64,000 bases of DNA from the NCBI RefSeq assembly GCF_006540085.1, contig NZ_BJOG01000001.1, positions 124,001 through 188,000 of the forward strand. Direction: 5' to 3'. Below the pieces are notes generated by a model, which was not told the origin of the DNA, did not search any database, and was given only the letters and a program-made list of their open reading frames with translations. Position numbers and translations under genes: made by a program. Source of the DNA: Microbacterium oxydans (lineage in GTDB: Bacteria; Actinomycetota; Actinomycetes; Actinomycetales; Microbacteriaceae). Positions 16,970 through 25,697 of the stretch are shown one piece after another; the first letter of the stretch is position 1, and the number at the start of each line of letters is the position of its first letter.

Positions 16970-17971
16970 TCAGCGCACTCCGCCGCCGACGGCGTTGCGT
17001 CGCGGCGCGACCTCGGCGCGTTCCGCCGCAGCTGCGGCGTCCTGCTGCTCCGAGACCTCAGGAGTAGGAGCGGATGCTGTTCCGCCACCGTTTCCGCGCG
17101 GGGTGCGACGCCGCGCGAGCATGCCGAGCAGCGACGAGCGGTTCTCGCCCGGAGCTCCCAGCGCCGCGGTGACCCGGTCGAGGAAGACCGCGATCAACAC
17201 GACACCGAGGCCGGCCTCGACGCCCTTGGGGATGTTGATGGTCGAGATCGCCTCGACCACCATCTTCCCGAGGCCGTCAGCTCCCGCCATTCCGGCGATG
17301 ACCGCCATCGACAGGGCGAGCATGATGACCTGGTTGACGCCGGCCATGATGGTCGGCATCGCGAGCGGGAGCTGGATGCCGCGGAGGATCTGGCCCGGCT
17401 TCGCGCCGAACGCCTGACCGGCCTCGACGGTCTCGGAGTCGACACCGCGGATGCCCAGCTCGGTCAGACGCACACCTGGGGGCAGGGCGAAGATCACGGT
17501 CGCCACGAGGCCGGGCACCACGCCGATGCCGAAGAACACGATCGCCGGGATCAGGTACACGAAGGCCGGCATGGTCTGCATGAAGTCGAGCACGGGCTTG
17601 AGCACGGCGCGGACGGTGGCGTTGCGCGCCGACCAGATGCCCAGCGGCACGGCGATCAGCACCGCGATGATGGCGGCGACGAGCACGAGCGCCAGGGTCT
17701 GCATCGCGGGAACCCACAGGTCCATCCCGACGATCAGTCCGAACGACACGACCGTGCCGATCGCGAGCTGCCACGAGCGCACGACCCAGGCGATGAGCGC
17801 GGCGATCACGATGATGACCACGAAGTTCGGGGCGAGCAGGATGCTCGTGAGGCCGTCGACGAGGAAGCTCATCACGAACGAGATCACGTCGAGCAGACCG
17901 TCGAGGTTGTCCTTGACCCAGTCGACGACGGACTCGATCCAGGTTCCCACGGGGATGCGGAAGCCATCCAT
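16970..17971 (-). CDS. Glycine betaine ABC transporter permease (ProW/OpuAB type)
   Basis: A 333-residue permease with about seven hydrophobic segments and ProW-like motifs (VLKPVLDFMQTMPAFVYLIPA, FGAKPGQILRGIQLPLAMPTIMAGVNQVIMLALSMAVIAGM). The start ATG overlaps the ATPase stop by one base (TGATG). The C-terminal 45 residues are hydrophilic and Ala/Glu-rich, an extension beyond the usual permease. Confidence 0.9.
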   Translation of the reverse strand: MDGFRIPVGTWIESVVDWVKDNLDGLLDVISFVMSFLVDGLTSILLAPNFVVIIVIAALIAWVVRSWQLAIGTVVSFGLIVGMDLWVPAMQTLALVLVAAIIAVLIAVPLGIWSARNATVRAVLKPVLDFMQTMPAFVYLIPAIVFFGIGVVPGLVATVIFALPPGVRLTELGIRGVDSETVEAGQAFGAKPGQILRGIQLPLAMPTIMAGVNQVIMLALSMAVIAGMAGADGLGKMVVEAISTINIPKGVEAGLGVVLIAVFLDRVTAALGAPGENRSSLLGMLARRRTPRGNGGGTASAPTPEVSEQQDAAAAAERAEVAPRRNAVGGGVR

Positions 17972-19290
17972 CAGCGCACCTCCTCCGTCTCGACCTGGGC
18001 TCCTGAGCTTGTCGAGGGGCCCGGGTCGGCGGTCCACCCGTCATCGAGCACCGCATCGATCTCGGCCTGCGGCATCGGCATCAGCGGAAGCGTGATCTCC
18101 TCGGTCGCGCCGGGTCCGGGACCGAGGGCGGCGAGCAGCGTCACGCGCGGGATCACCCCGACCAGACGGCCTTCGGCATCCGTGACCGCGAGCGGCAGGG
18201 GAGACTCGACGGCCGGCACGAACAGGTTCATCAGCACGTCGTCCTCCCGCACGCTCTGCAGCACGGGCTTGATGATCGAGTCGAGCGTGGTCGCTCCGTT
18301 GCGCACGAGCTTCACCGCGTCACGGTCGGTGACGACACCGATGAGCTGCCGGTCCTTGCCGACCACGTACGTGGCCGACATGTAGGCGTCGCGCATCTGA
18401 CGCAGGGCGGTGCGGGGTCCCGCGGTGTGCGGCACGACGGGGCGCGGGCGCTCCATCACGTTGGCCGCGGTGAGCACGCGGGCACGGTCGACGTCCTGCA
18501 CGAACTGCTCGACGTAGTCGTTGGCCGGGTCCATCAGGATGTCTTCCGGTGTGCCGATCTGCACGATGCGGCCGTCGCGCATCACGGCGATGCGGTCACC
18601 GAGGAACATGGCCTCGTTCAGGTCGTGCGTGATGAACACGATGGTCTTCTGGAGCTTCTGCTGCAGTTCGAGCAGCTGTTCCTGCATCTCGCGCCGGATC
18701 AGGGGGTCGAGCGCGCTGAACGCCTCGTCCATCAGCAGGATGTCGCTGTCGGCGGCGAGCGCGCGGGCGATGCCGACGCGCTGCTGCATACCGCCGGAGA
18801 GCTCGGACGGGAGCTTCTCGCCCTGTCCCTCGAGTCCGACCAGCGAGAGGATCTCCTCCGCCTTCGCCAGGCGATCGGCCTTCGGGGTGCCCTTGAGCTC
18901 GAGCGGGTAGGCGACGTTCGCGGCGACCGTACGGTGCGGCAGCAGGGCGAAGTGCTGGAATACCATCGAGATGCGGTCGCGACGGATCTCACGGAGTCGC
19001 GACGACGGGATACCGGTGATGGGGTCGCCGTTCACGGTGACGGTGCCGTCGGTGACGTCATGCAGCCCGTTGAGCATGCGGATGATGGTGGACTTGCCGG
19101 ATCCCGACAGGCCCATGATGACGAAGATCTCCCCGCGGTTCACGGAGAAGCTGGCGTCGATGACCGCGGCGGTGCCGGCATCCGCGACGGCGGTTCGGCT
19201 CTCACCGGCCTTCAGCCGACGGACGGCGGCGTTCGGATTCTTACCGAAAACCTTGTACAGATTGCGCGCTTCGAGAGCGATTTCGGACAC
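17971..19290 (-). CDS. Glycine betaine ABC transporter ATPase with CBS domains (ProV/OpuAA type)
   Basis: A 439-residue ATPase. It has Walker A GLSGSGKST, signature LSGGMQQRVGIARAL and Walker B ILLMDEAFSALDP. A C-terminal CBS pair (VMERPRPVVPHTAGPRTAL to GVIPRVTLLAALG) senses ionic strength or nucleotides in this family. The start is the GTG at 19290, with GGGGAAA upstream; the longer open frame into 19506 has no support. The N-terminus (EARNLYKVFG) is ProV-like. It is the first gene of the osmoprotectant operon, whose promoter should lie in 19291-19628. Confidence 0.9.
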   Translation of the reverse strand: MSEIALEARNLYKVFGKNPNAAVRRLKAGESRTAVADAGTAAVIDASFSVNRGEIFVIMGLSGSGKSTIIRMLNGLHDVTDGTVTVNGDPITGIPSSRLREIRRDRISMVFQHFALLPHRTVAANVAYPLELKGTPKADRLAKAEEILSLVGLEGQGEKLPSELSGGMQQRVGIARALAADSDILLMDEAFSALDPLIRREMQEQLLELQQKLQKTIVFITHDLNEAMFLGDRIAVMRDGRIVQIGTPEDILMDPANDYVEQFVQDVDRARVLTAANVMERPRPVVPHTAGPRTALRQMRDAYMSATYVVGKDRQLIGVVTDRDAVKLVRNGATTLDSIIKPVLQSVREDDVLMNLFVPAVESPLPLAVTDAEGRLVGVIPRVTLLAALGPGPGATEEITLPLMPMPQAEIDAVLDDGWTADPGPSTSSGAQVETEEVR

Positions 19291-19628
19291 GTTTCCCCTG
19301 CGGCTCGCCTTCGGGTGGCTGAGCCTGCTTCGGTTACGCCCGGGTGATCCCCTCAAGGCCGTTCGACATGTCTGCTGTGGCGGCACGGACGGCGGATTTC
19401 GGATCCACCGCGATAGAGCATCGACCGTACGTCCACGCCTCTTCGCAGCACAGCTCATCGAAAGAAGGACGTGGTCGCGGACTGGTCTTCGGGCCGTCAG
19501 GCCCACAGACCAACGTAACGAAATGGCCGATCAGGGGCAAATCCCGGTCGCGCGGGGTGGCCTCGTTTCGGTGGCTGACCGGGGGATTGCACGGGTATTC
19601 AACAATCCCTCCCACGGTGGTTCCGCGG
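19291..19628. other. Gene-free region upstream of the glycine-betaine operon
   Basis: No credible gene was found. A small hairpin (GGGCC 19491-19495 with GGCCC 19500-19504) lies here. The region must hold the operon promoter on the - strand, but I could not find a convincing -35/-10 pair. Confidence 0.5.
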
Positions 19629-20939
19629 TCAGGAATCCGAGGTCTGCGCGCTCCGGATGCTGCGTGTGACGGTGAATTTCGGGGTGCGTTCGACCTGCTC
19701 GGTCGACCCCACCAGCCGGGTGAGTTCAGGGCGATAGGCGAGGGAGGAGTTGTACACCGTGAAGAGTTCTCCGCCGGGCCGGAGCACACGCGCCGCGGCC
19801 TCGAACAGCCGCGTCGCCGCTCCCGTGTGCACGCTCGCGCCGAGGTGGAACGGCGGGTTCAGGAGCACCACGTCGAAGGAGGCATCGGGAAGCGCGGAGC
19901 CGGCGTCGTCGTGGGTGACCGTGACCCTGTCGGCGACTCCGTTCGCAGCCGCCGTCGCGCGGGCGGATGCCACTGCAGCGGCAGACCGGTCGGTGGCCGT
20001 CACCTGCGCTTCGGGGTGCGCGAGGGCATAGGACACGGCGAGCGCACCGGTGCCGCAGCCGAGGTCGAGCACACGTCGGGACGCAGTGTCGTGAACGACT
20101 CCGGAAGGACGTCCATCTTCCGGCCCGCTCCGGTGCGAATCGCGCCGATCCGGGGCATTCTTGCCGAGTTGCGCACCGGTCAGGCCGAGCACCTCCAGCA
20201 GCACTCGGGTTCCGATGTCGAGGCGCGGCCCCGCGAACGCGCCTCCGTGGGCGACCAGCGTCAGCCCCTCGTGCTGCGCCGCCACCGGGAACGGCCGGTC
20301 CGCGGCGGCGGGGCGCGGCTCCGCGGCCACGATCAGTCGCGACTTCCGCTCGGCGCGTTGGGCCTGCACGTGCGCGAAGCTCCGCCCCAGCACCTCGTTC
20401 TGGCCGAGGGACATGTGCTTCACGCGGCCTCCGGCGACGAGCACCACGTCGGGAGCAGCCCAGCGGGCCACGGCGTCGGCGATCTCCTCGAGTTCCGCGA
20501 GCGACTTCGGCAGCTGCAGCAGCACCAGTTTCGCGCCGGTGAGCAGGTCGGCATCGAGCTCGTGCGGGTGGAACAGTCGGCCGAAACCCAGACCATCCGT
20601 CTCACGCTCGGCGGGTTGCCCCGCGACGTGCCCTGCCCCATTGAGGTCGTCTCCGTTTCGGCCGGAAGCACCCGCAAGCCCGAGCTCTTCCGCATTGCGC
20701 TGCAGTGCCAGGCGACCGGTCGCGAGGTCCTGATGCACCCGGATGCCGTGGCGCCCTCCCGCGGCAAGAGCGAGCGTGATCGCGCCGTACTCGTCGCCGA
20801 TGACGACCGTCTCGGAGCCGTCCACGTCGAGCGCGAGCGCCCGTTCCACGAGCAGCAGGTCGGTCGCGTCATATGCCTGCAGGTTGTCCGCCTCGACGTC
20901 GGGCCAGCGGCGCAGGCGACTGTAGGGGAACTCCGGCAC
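19629..20939 (-). CDS. Class I SAM-dependent methyltransferase, RlmG/RsmC-like
   Basis: A protein of about 436 residues with a degenerate N-terminal methyltransferase-like half (LLVERALALDVDGSETVVIGDEYGAITLALA) and a catalytic C-terminal half. The SAM motif is VLDLGCGTGALAVSYA and the base-methylation motif is NPPF (VVLLNPPFHLG). This duplicated layout is that of the 23S/16S rRNA guanine-N2 methyltransferases RlmG and RsmC. The start is probably GTG 20939; it is weakly supported. About 28 extra residues (DDLNGAGHVAGQPAERETDG and flanks) are encoded by the palindromic element at 20579-20663 and lie in the N-terminal half, away from the active site. Confidence 0.82.
   Translation of the reverse strand: MPEFPYSRLRRWPDVEADNLQAYDATDLLLVERALALDVDGSETVVIGDEYGAITLALAAGGRHGIRVHQDLATGRLALQRNAEELGLAGASGRNGDDLNGAGHVAGQPAERETDGLGFGRLFHPHELDADLLTGAKLVLLQLPKSLAELEEIADAVARWAAPDVVLVAGGRVKHMSLGQNEVLGRSFAHVQAQRAERKSRLIVAAEPRPAAADRPFPVAAQHEGLTLVAHGGAFAGPRLDIGTRVLLEVLGLTGAQLGKNAPDRRDSHRSGPEDGRPSGVVHDTASRRVLDLGCGTGALAVSYALAHPEAQVTATDRSAAAVASARATAAANGVADRVTVTHDDAGSALPDASFDVVLLNPPFHLGASVHTGAATRLFEAAARVLRPGGELFTVYNSSLAYRPELTRLVGSTEQVERTPKFTVTRSIRSAQTSDS
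20579..20663. repeat. Dispersed palindromic element, copy B (inside methyltransferase gene)
   Basis: The left end (20579-20599) contains GAAACCCAGACCATCCG and the right end (20643-20663) contains GTCTCCGTTTCGGCC. The ends are imperfect inverted repeats differing at CC versus GG, the same asymmetry as copy A at 24220-24314. It is read through in frame by the methyltransferase gene. Confidence 0.75.
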
Positions 20940-20986
20940 CAGCCCACTGTACGCGGGCGTCGTAAGGATTTCGCATGTGTTGTTTT

Positions 20987-21016
20987 CGCCCGATTCACGA
21001 CTTTGTGAATCGGGCG
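20987..21016. promoter_or_regulatory. Inverted repeat upstream of the ABC exporter operon
   Basis: CGCCCGATTCAC (20987-20998) and GTGAATCGGGCG (21005-21016) are perfect 12-base arms around GACTTT, ending 13 bases before the ATG at 21030. It is a likely operator for the MarR/GbsR-like regulator at 23646 or, less likely, an attenuator. Confidence 0.6.
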
Positions 21017-21029
21017 TACGCTCCCGCGC

Positions 21030-22013
21030 ATGACCACCGTCATCGCCACCCGCAATCTCACGAAGCACTACGGCCACACGCACGCACTCGACGGCCTCGA
21101 TCTCACCGTCGAGCAGGGCCAGGTGCACGGGTTCCTCGGCCCGAACGGCGCGGGCAAGTCGACCACCATCCGCATCCTCCTCGGCCTCGCGCGGCGCACC
21201 GGGGGTGAGGTCGAGGTCTTCGGCGAAGACCCCTGGGATCGCGCCGTCGACCTGCATCGACGCATCGCCTACGTGCCAGGAGACGTCAGCGTCTGGCCGA
21301 ACCTGTCCGGGGGCGAGGCCGTCGACCTGCTCGCACGACTGCGCGGCGCCCGCGCGAAGGACGCCGCCTACCAGCACGAGAAGAAGCGCCTGATGGACGC
21401 GTTCCAGTTCGACCCGCGCAAGAAGGGCCGCGCCTACTCGAAGGGCAATCGGCAGAAGGTCGCTCTGATCGCGGCGTTCGCCGTGCCTGCCGACCTCTAC
21501 ATCCTCGATGAGCCGACCAGCGGACTCGATCCCCTGATGGCGGTCATCTTCCAGCGTGAAGTGGCCCGCGCCCACGCGAACGGCGCGACCGTGCTGCTGT
21601 CGAGCCACATCATGAGCGAGGTCGAGCAGCTGTGCGACCGGGTGTCGATCATCCGCGCGGGCCGCGTCGTGGAGGCGGGAACCCTGGCGGAGCTGCGTCA
21701 CCTCACCCGCAGCGACGTGTCGTTCGCCTCCGCCGGCGCCACCCTCGAACAGGTCGGCCGCATCCCGGACGTGCACGACCCCGTGCAGCAGGGCGACCGC
21801 ATCCGCCTCTCCGTCGACAGCGATCGCACGGCGACGGTTCTCCCCGCACTCGCCACCCTCGGCATCAGCGACCTCCGCGTCGCCCCGCCCTCGCTCGAGG
21901 AGCTGTTCCTGCGCCACTACGGCGATGACCTCGCCGGCCTCGAAGCGGCCGAAGACGGCGAGGCGGAGCACGAAGTGCCTTCCACCCGCCGCGCGCTGAA
22001 GGACCGTGCGTGA
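21030..22013 (+). CDS. ABC exporter ATP-binding protein
   Basis: A 327-residue ATPase of the ABC-2/CcmA class with Walker A GPNGAGKST, Q-region PGDVSVWPNLSGGEAVDLL, signature YSKGNRQKVALIAAF and Walker B LYILDEPTSGLDP, plus a long C-terminal regulatory part. It is the first gene of a three-gene operon with a large permease and a MarR/GbsR-type regulator. Family relatives export antibiotics or polyketides. The signature has Lys-Gly-Asn in place of Gly-Gly, a known subgroup variation. Confidence 0.9.
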   Translation: MTTVIATRNLTKHYGHTHALDGLDLTVEQGQVHGFLGPNGAGKSTTIRILLGLARRTGGEVEVFGEDPWDRAVDLHRRIAYVPGDVSVWPNLSGGEAVDLLARLRGARAKDAAYQHEKKRLMDAFQFDPRKKGRAYSKGNRQKVALIAAFAVPADLYILDEPTSGLDPLMAVIFQREVARAHANGATVLLSSHIMSEVEQLCDRVSIIRAGRVVEAGTLAELRHLTRSDVSFASAGATLEQVGRIPDVHDPVQQGDRIRLSVDSDRTATVLPALATLGISDLRVAPPSLEELFLRHYGDDLAGLEAAEDGEAEHEVPSTRRALKDRA

Positions 22014-23635
22014 TGACCACGTTCGGCGTGCTGCTGAGACAGCGACTGCGCCGCGATCGGCTGCAGCTCGCGCTGTGGATCGTCGGTACGGCCCTGATGG
22101 CCTTCGCCGGATACGCCGGTGTCAGCCAGTCGTACTCGACTCTTGCCGACCGGCAGAACATCCTCGCCGCCGCGCTCGCGAATCCGGTGATCCTGATGTT
22201 CCGCGGGCTGCCGTCCGGCACGTCCGAAGGGGCGTTCCTGGCTTTCGAGGTGCTGCCGTGGCTGGCGTTCCTCGCCGCCCTCATGAGCACATTCCTCGCC
22301 GTGCGGCACACCCGGGGCGACGAGGAGGCGGGACGGGCTGAGCTCGTCTGGGCCACCCCCGCCGGGCGCCGCCTTCCGACGGTCGCGACGATCGCGCACG
22401 GGGTCCTCGCGAACGTCGCCCTGGCCCTGCTCACGGTGCTCGCGCTGGTCGCCACCGGCCTTCCGCTCGCAGGATCGGTCCTGGCGGGGGCCGCAGCGGC
22501 GTCCTGCGGCATCGCGTTCCTCGGCGTCGGCCTCCTCGCGGCGCAGCTTCTGCGCACCTCTCGAGGCGCGAACTCCCTGACGGTCTGGGCGCTCGTGGCG
22601 ATGTTCCTGATCCGCGGCATCGGCAACGCGGCGGGCACCCCGAGCGACGATCTCACCCGCATGACGAGCGCGTGGCCGGCGTGGCTGTCCCCCTTCGGGT
22701 GGGTGGAGCAGTCCCGCCCCTACGACTCCGACCTGGTCTGGCCGGTGCTGCTCGGCCTAGCCTTCGGACTCGTGCTCGCCGGCGCATCCGTCGCTCTGCA
22801 GTCGATGCGAGACTTCGATGCGAGTTTCGTCGCGGAGCGCCCCGGCAGGGTCTCGGCACGGCCCGCGCTCGCCTCGCCGCATGCCCTGGTGTGGCGGCTC
22901 ACGTCCAGGGCGATCGTGGGGTGGGCGGTCGGCGGAGCGATCACCGGCATCCTCGCCACCACCCTGAGCGGACTGGTCGACCGGATCTCGGGCGAGAACC
23001 CGGCCGTGGCCGACATCCTGACCAAGATCGGCGGAGCGACAGGCGGGCTCGACGAGGTCGTGGTCACCGTGTTCTTCACCCTTCTCGGCATCCTCGCCGC
23101 GTGCTGCGCCGTGCAGATCGTGGTGCGCGCACGGCAGGAGGAGGCGCACGGCACAGCCGAGGCCGTGCTGGCGACCCCGGTCGGTCGTGTGCGCTGGCTC
23201 GCCGACTACGTGATCGTCGGCGTGGTCGCGGTGCTGATCGTGGTCGCCGCCGCGGTGCTCGCCGGGTGGGTCGGCATCCGGGTGAACGGCGGCGCTGAAT
23301 CGCTGTACCGCATCGTGGCGGTGGCGGGGCTCGGCCAGGCGTTCGCCGCATCGGTCTTCGCCGTCCTCACCGCGCTCGTCTTCGTGCTGCTCCCCCGCGC
23401 GACGACGGCCGTATCGTGGAGCCTCGTCCTGCTGGCGACCCTGTTCGGGATGTTCGGTCCGTTGTTCGGACTGCCGGAATGGACGATGAACCTCTCGCCC
23501 TTCGGGGTGACCCCGGTGGTGGACGGCAGCGGCGTGGATGTGCGCGGCCTGTGGTGGCTCGTGCTCGCCCTGGTCGCGGGAGGCGCAGGAGCCCTGACCC
23601 TGATGCGACGCCGTGAGCTCGCCCCCGGAGCCTAG
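22013..23635 (+). CDS. ABC exporter permease, large ABC-2/polyketide-export type
   Basis: A 540-residue membrane protein with about twelve hydrophobic segments arranged as two six-helix halves, fitting duplicated ABC-2 permeases annotated as polyketide-antibiotic transporters. The start is ATG 22013 (TGATG with the ATPase stop) or the GTG three bases earlier. A strong AGGAGG right after its stop serves the next gene. Confidence 0.88.
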   Translation: MTTFGVLLRQRLRRDRLQLALWIVGTALMAFAGYAGVSQSYSTLADRQNILAAALANPVILMFRGLPSGTSEGAFLAFEVLPWLAFLAALMSTFLAVRHTRGDEEAGRAELVWATPAGRRLPTVATIAHGVLANVALALLTVLALVATGLPLAGSVLAGAAAASCGIAFLGVGLLAAQLLRTSRGANSLTVWALVAMFLIRGIGNAAGTPSDDLTRMTSAWPAWLSPFGWVEQSRPYDSDLVWPVLLGLAFGLVLAGASVALQSMRDFDASFVAERPGRVSARPALASPHALVWRLTSRAIVGWAVGGAITGILATTLSGLVDRISGENPAVADILTKIGGATGGLDEVVVTVFFTLLGILAACCAVQIVVRARQEEAHGTAEAVLATPVGRVRWLADYVIVGVVAVLIVVAAAVLAGWVGIRVNGGAESLYRIVAVAGLGQAFAASVFAVLTALVFVLLPRATTAVSWSLVLLATLFGMFGPLFGLPEWTMNLSPFGVTPVVDGSGVDVRGLWWLVLALVAGGAGALTLMRRRELAPGA

Positions 23636-23645
23636 GAGGAGCACG

Positions 23646-24134
23646 ATGCCTGACGACCGCGACGCACCCTCGCCCGACTCCCACCGCGGGACGGAACCCG
23701 CCGAGCAGGCCGCCGCCATGATGACCGCCGCCGGGATGCCGCGGATGCCTGCGCGCGTGATGATGGCGCTGATCGCCGCTCCCGGGGGCGGGTACACGGC
23801 CGCGCAGCTCGGCGAGCGTCTGGGCGTCTCGGCCGCTGCCGTCTCCGGCGCGGTGCGCTACCTGCAGCAGCTGCACTTCATCCAGCGTCGATCGCGCCCC
23901 GGCGACCGGCGCGACCGCTACGAGTTCGTGCACGATCCGTTCTACAGCTCGATCGTCGGGAACATGCCGGTGTACTCGCGCCTTTCCGAGTACATCGACG
24001 AGATCGCCGCGGAGCACGACGACGATCAGGGCGCCCACGACCGCGCGATCGAGCTCGCCGAGTTCTTCCGCTTCCTCTCCACCCGCATGCTGCAGATCGT
24101 CGAGGACTGGCGCGCCCTCCGCCGCGACTCCTGA
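23646..24134 (+). CDS. MarR/GbsR-like winged-helix regulator
   Basis: A 162-residue DNA-binding protein with a winged helix at about 35-95 (PRMPARVMMALIAAP, TAAQLGERLGVSAAAVSGAVRYLQQL, RRSRPGDRRDRYEF) followed by a helical C-terminal dimerisation part. The start at 23646 has AGGAGG at ideal distance; an earlier start overlaps the permease. It probably represses its own operon through the 20987-21016 inverted repeat (inference). Confidence 0.85.
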   Translation: MPDDRDAPSPDSHRGTEPAEQAAAMMTAAGMPRMPARVMMALIAAPGGGYTAAQLGERLGVSAAAVSGAVRYLQQLHFIQRRSRPGDRRDRYEFVHDPFYSSIVGNMPVYSRLSEYIDEIAAEHDDDQGAHDRAIELAEFFRFLSTRMLQIVEDWRALRRDS

Positions 24135-24150
24135 CCCTCGTCCCACTCCC

Positions 24151-24196
24151 CCACCCACACCCACACCCACACCCACACCCACACCCACACGCACAC
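24151..24196. repeat. Hexanucleotide microsatellite (CCCACA)n
   Basis: About seven tandem CCCACA units, decaying into CCCGCA/CCCGCG units up to about 24214, just after the MarR/GbsR-type gene. It is non-coding; the reverse strand would give Gly-Val repeats but no credible gene. Confidence 0.85.
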
Positions 24197-24219
24197 CCGC
24201 ACCCGCGCCCGCGCACTCC

Positions 24220-24314
24220 TGCCAAAACGGAGACCATTCGTCCGCGCCCGGCGTGTCTCCCCGGAGGCGGATACCAACGCGCCGAGCGGGCACCGGATGG
24301 TCTGGGTTTTGGCA
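24220..24314. repeat. Dispersed palindromic element, copy A (intergenic)
   Basis: The left arm TGCCAAAAC.GAGACCAT.CG (24220-24240) and right arm CGGATGGTCTGGGTTTTGGCA-type sequence (24294-24314) are inverted repeats matching at 18 of 21 positions. Read on the reverse strand, it aligns with copy B (20579) over ACCCAGACCATCCG and CGCTCGGCG.GTTG. Confidence 0.75.
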
Positions 24315-24329
24315 CCAGCGACGAGCCCC

Positions 24330-24370
24330 TTGACACCCGCGTGAGTTATATGGTTACTTAGTCAAGTAAC
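24330..24370 (+). promoter_or_regulatory. Promoter with overlapping GntR-type operator
   Basis: TTGACA at 24330-24335 is a consensus -35. A perfect inverted repeat GTTACTT (24353-24359) / AAGTAAC (24364-24370) with 4-base spacer covers the expected -10 position. It lies 27 bases before the GntR gene, the arrangement expected for YtrA-type autoregulation. Confidence 0.65.
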
Positions 24371-24396
24371 TAACCCACGAACCACGCGGAGGACTC

Positions 24397-24786
24397 GTGA
24401 TCGAAGAAGGCAAGCCGCTCTTCCTCCAGATCGCCGAGCAGATCGAGGACTCGATCGTCGACGGCACACTCAGCGAGGAGGCGCAGGCTCCTTCCACCAA
24501 CGAGCTCGCCGCGTTCTACCGGATCAATCCCGCCACCGCAGCGAAGGGAGTCGCCATGCTCACCGACAAGGGAGTGCTCTACAAGCGCCGAGGCATCGGC
24601 ATGTTCGTCGCCGACGGTGCCAGGGAGCTGCTCCTCGGCGAGCGCCGCGCCGCGTTCGCCGATCGCTACATCGACCCGCTCCTCGCCGAAGCCCGCACGC
24701 TCGGGCTGGGCGCGGAAGATCTCGCGGCACTGCTCAGGCAGCGCGCCGCACTGACCATCGACGCAGAAGGGAAGACCCCCGCATGA
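24397..24786 (+). CDS. GntR-family regulator, YtrA/YhcF type
   Basis: A 129-residue repressor with an N-terminal GntR winged helix (PLFLQIAEQIEDSIVDG, STNELAAFYRINPATAAKGVAMLTDKGVLYKRRGIGMFV) and a short C-terminal dimerisation tail of about 50 residues, typical of the YtrA subfamily that controls ABC exporters. The start is GTG 24397 after GGAGGA. It overlaps the ATPase by four bases. The 24353-24370 inverted repeat is its likely operator. Confidence 0.9.
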   Translation: MIEEGKPLFLQIAEQIEDSIVDGTLSEEAQAPSTNELAAFYRINPATAAKGVAMLTDKGVLYKRRGIGMFVADGARELLLGERRAAFADRYIDPLLAEARTLGLGAEDLAALLRQRAALTIDAEGKTPA

Positions 24787-25697
24787 CCGCCGTCATCGAG
24801 GTGCAGAACCTCACCAAGCGCTACAAGGAGAAGCGAGCACTCGACAACGTGTCGCTCGCCATCGAGGGAGACGCGATCTACGGCCTCCTCGGCCGGAACG
24901 GTGCAGGCAAGACCACGCTCATGTCCATCCTCACCGCGCAGAACTTCGAATCATCCGGAACCATCAAGGTCTTCGGCGAGCACCCGTACGAGAACGCGCA
25001 CGTGCTCAGTCGGATCTGCTTCGTCCGCGAGAGCCAGAAGTATCCGGACGACGCGTACCCCAAGCACGCTTTCAAGGCTGCGAGCCTGTTCTTCCCGAAC
25101 TGGGACCAGGCGCTCGCCGACGAGCTCATCGCCGAGTTCCAGCTGCCGATGAAGCAGACGATCAAGAAGCTCTCGCGCGGCCAGCTGTCCGCGGTCGGGG
25201 TCATCATCGGTCTCGCCTCGCGCGCCGAGATCACCTTCTTCGACGAGCCGTATCTCGGTCTCGACGCGGTCGCCAGACAGATCTTCTACGACCGACTGGT
25301 GGAGGACTATGCGGAGCATCCGCGCACGATCATCCTGTCCTCGCACCTGATCGACGAGGTGTCGAACCTCATCGAGAAGGTCATCGTGATCGACGATGGG
25401 CGCATCCTGCTCAACGAAGACACGGATGCGGTCCGCGAACGCGCCGTGACCGTGGTGGGCGACGCCGCCAAGGTCGATGCCTGGGTGGGTGCGCGGGAAG
25501 TGCTGCACCGGGAGTCGCTCGGCCGGGTCGCGTCGGTCACCGTCCTCGGTGCCGTGTCGTCGGAGGATCGCGCCGAGATCACCGCGTCAGGACTCGACCT
25601 CGCACCCGTCTCGCTGCAGCAGCTGGTCGTGCGGCTCACGCAGAAGGTCGCGACCGATTCCACGAGAGAGAACGCAGCGAAAGAGGAGGTGCGCTGA
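24783..25697 (+). CDS. ABC exporter ATP-binding protein (YtrB-like)
   Basis: A 304-residue ATPase with Walker A GRNGAGKTT, signature LSRGQLSAVGVIIGL and Walker B ITFFDEPYLGLD, followed by a C-terminal extension. The signature deviates from LSGGQ, as in YtrB-like ATPases. It is encoded between its GntR regulator and its membrane subunit with overlapping ends. YtrB-like transporters are induced by cell-wall antibiotics in Firmicutes; the role here is not established. Confidence 0.88.
   Translation: MTAVIEVQNLTKRYKEKRALDNVSLAIEGDAIYGLLGRNGAGKTTLMSILTAQNFESSGTIKVFGEHPYENAHVLSRICFVRESQKYPDDAYPKHAFKAASLFFPNWDQALADELIAEFQLPMKQTIKKLSRGQLSAVGVIIGLASRAEITFFDEPYLGLDAVARQIFYDRLVEDYAEHPRTIILSSHLIDEVSNLIEKVIVIDDGRILLNEDTDAVRERAVTVVGDAAKVDAWVGAREVLHRESLGRVASVTVLGAVSSEDRAEITASGLDLAPVSLQQLVVRLTQKVATDSTRENAAKEEVR

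Noticed and set aside
15908..18385. 825-codon + strand frame opposite the glycine-betaine operon
   Set aside because: It is antisense to two well-supported ABC genes; its translation is low-complexity and unlike any protein family.
19629..21971. Extension of the methyltransferase frame to 21971
   Set aside because: The extra N-terminal part is antisense to the ABC ATPase at 21030; only the part below 20939 shows methyltransferase features.
24026..24293. Reverse-strand frames with Gly-Val repeats
   Set aside because: They are translations of the CCCACA microsatellite, not a protein gene.
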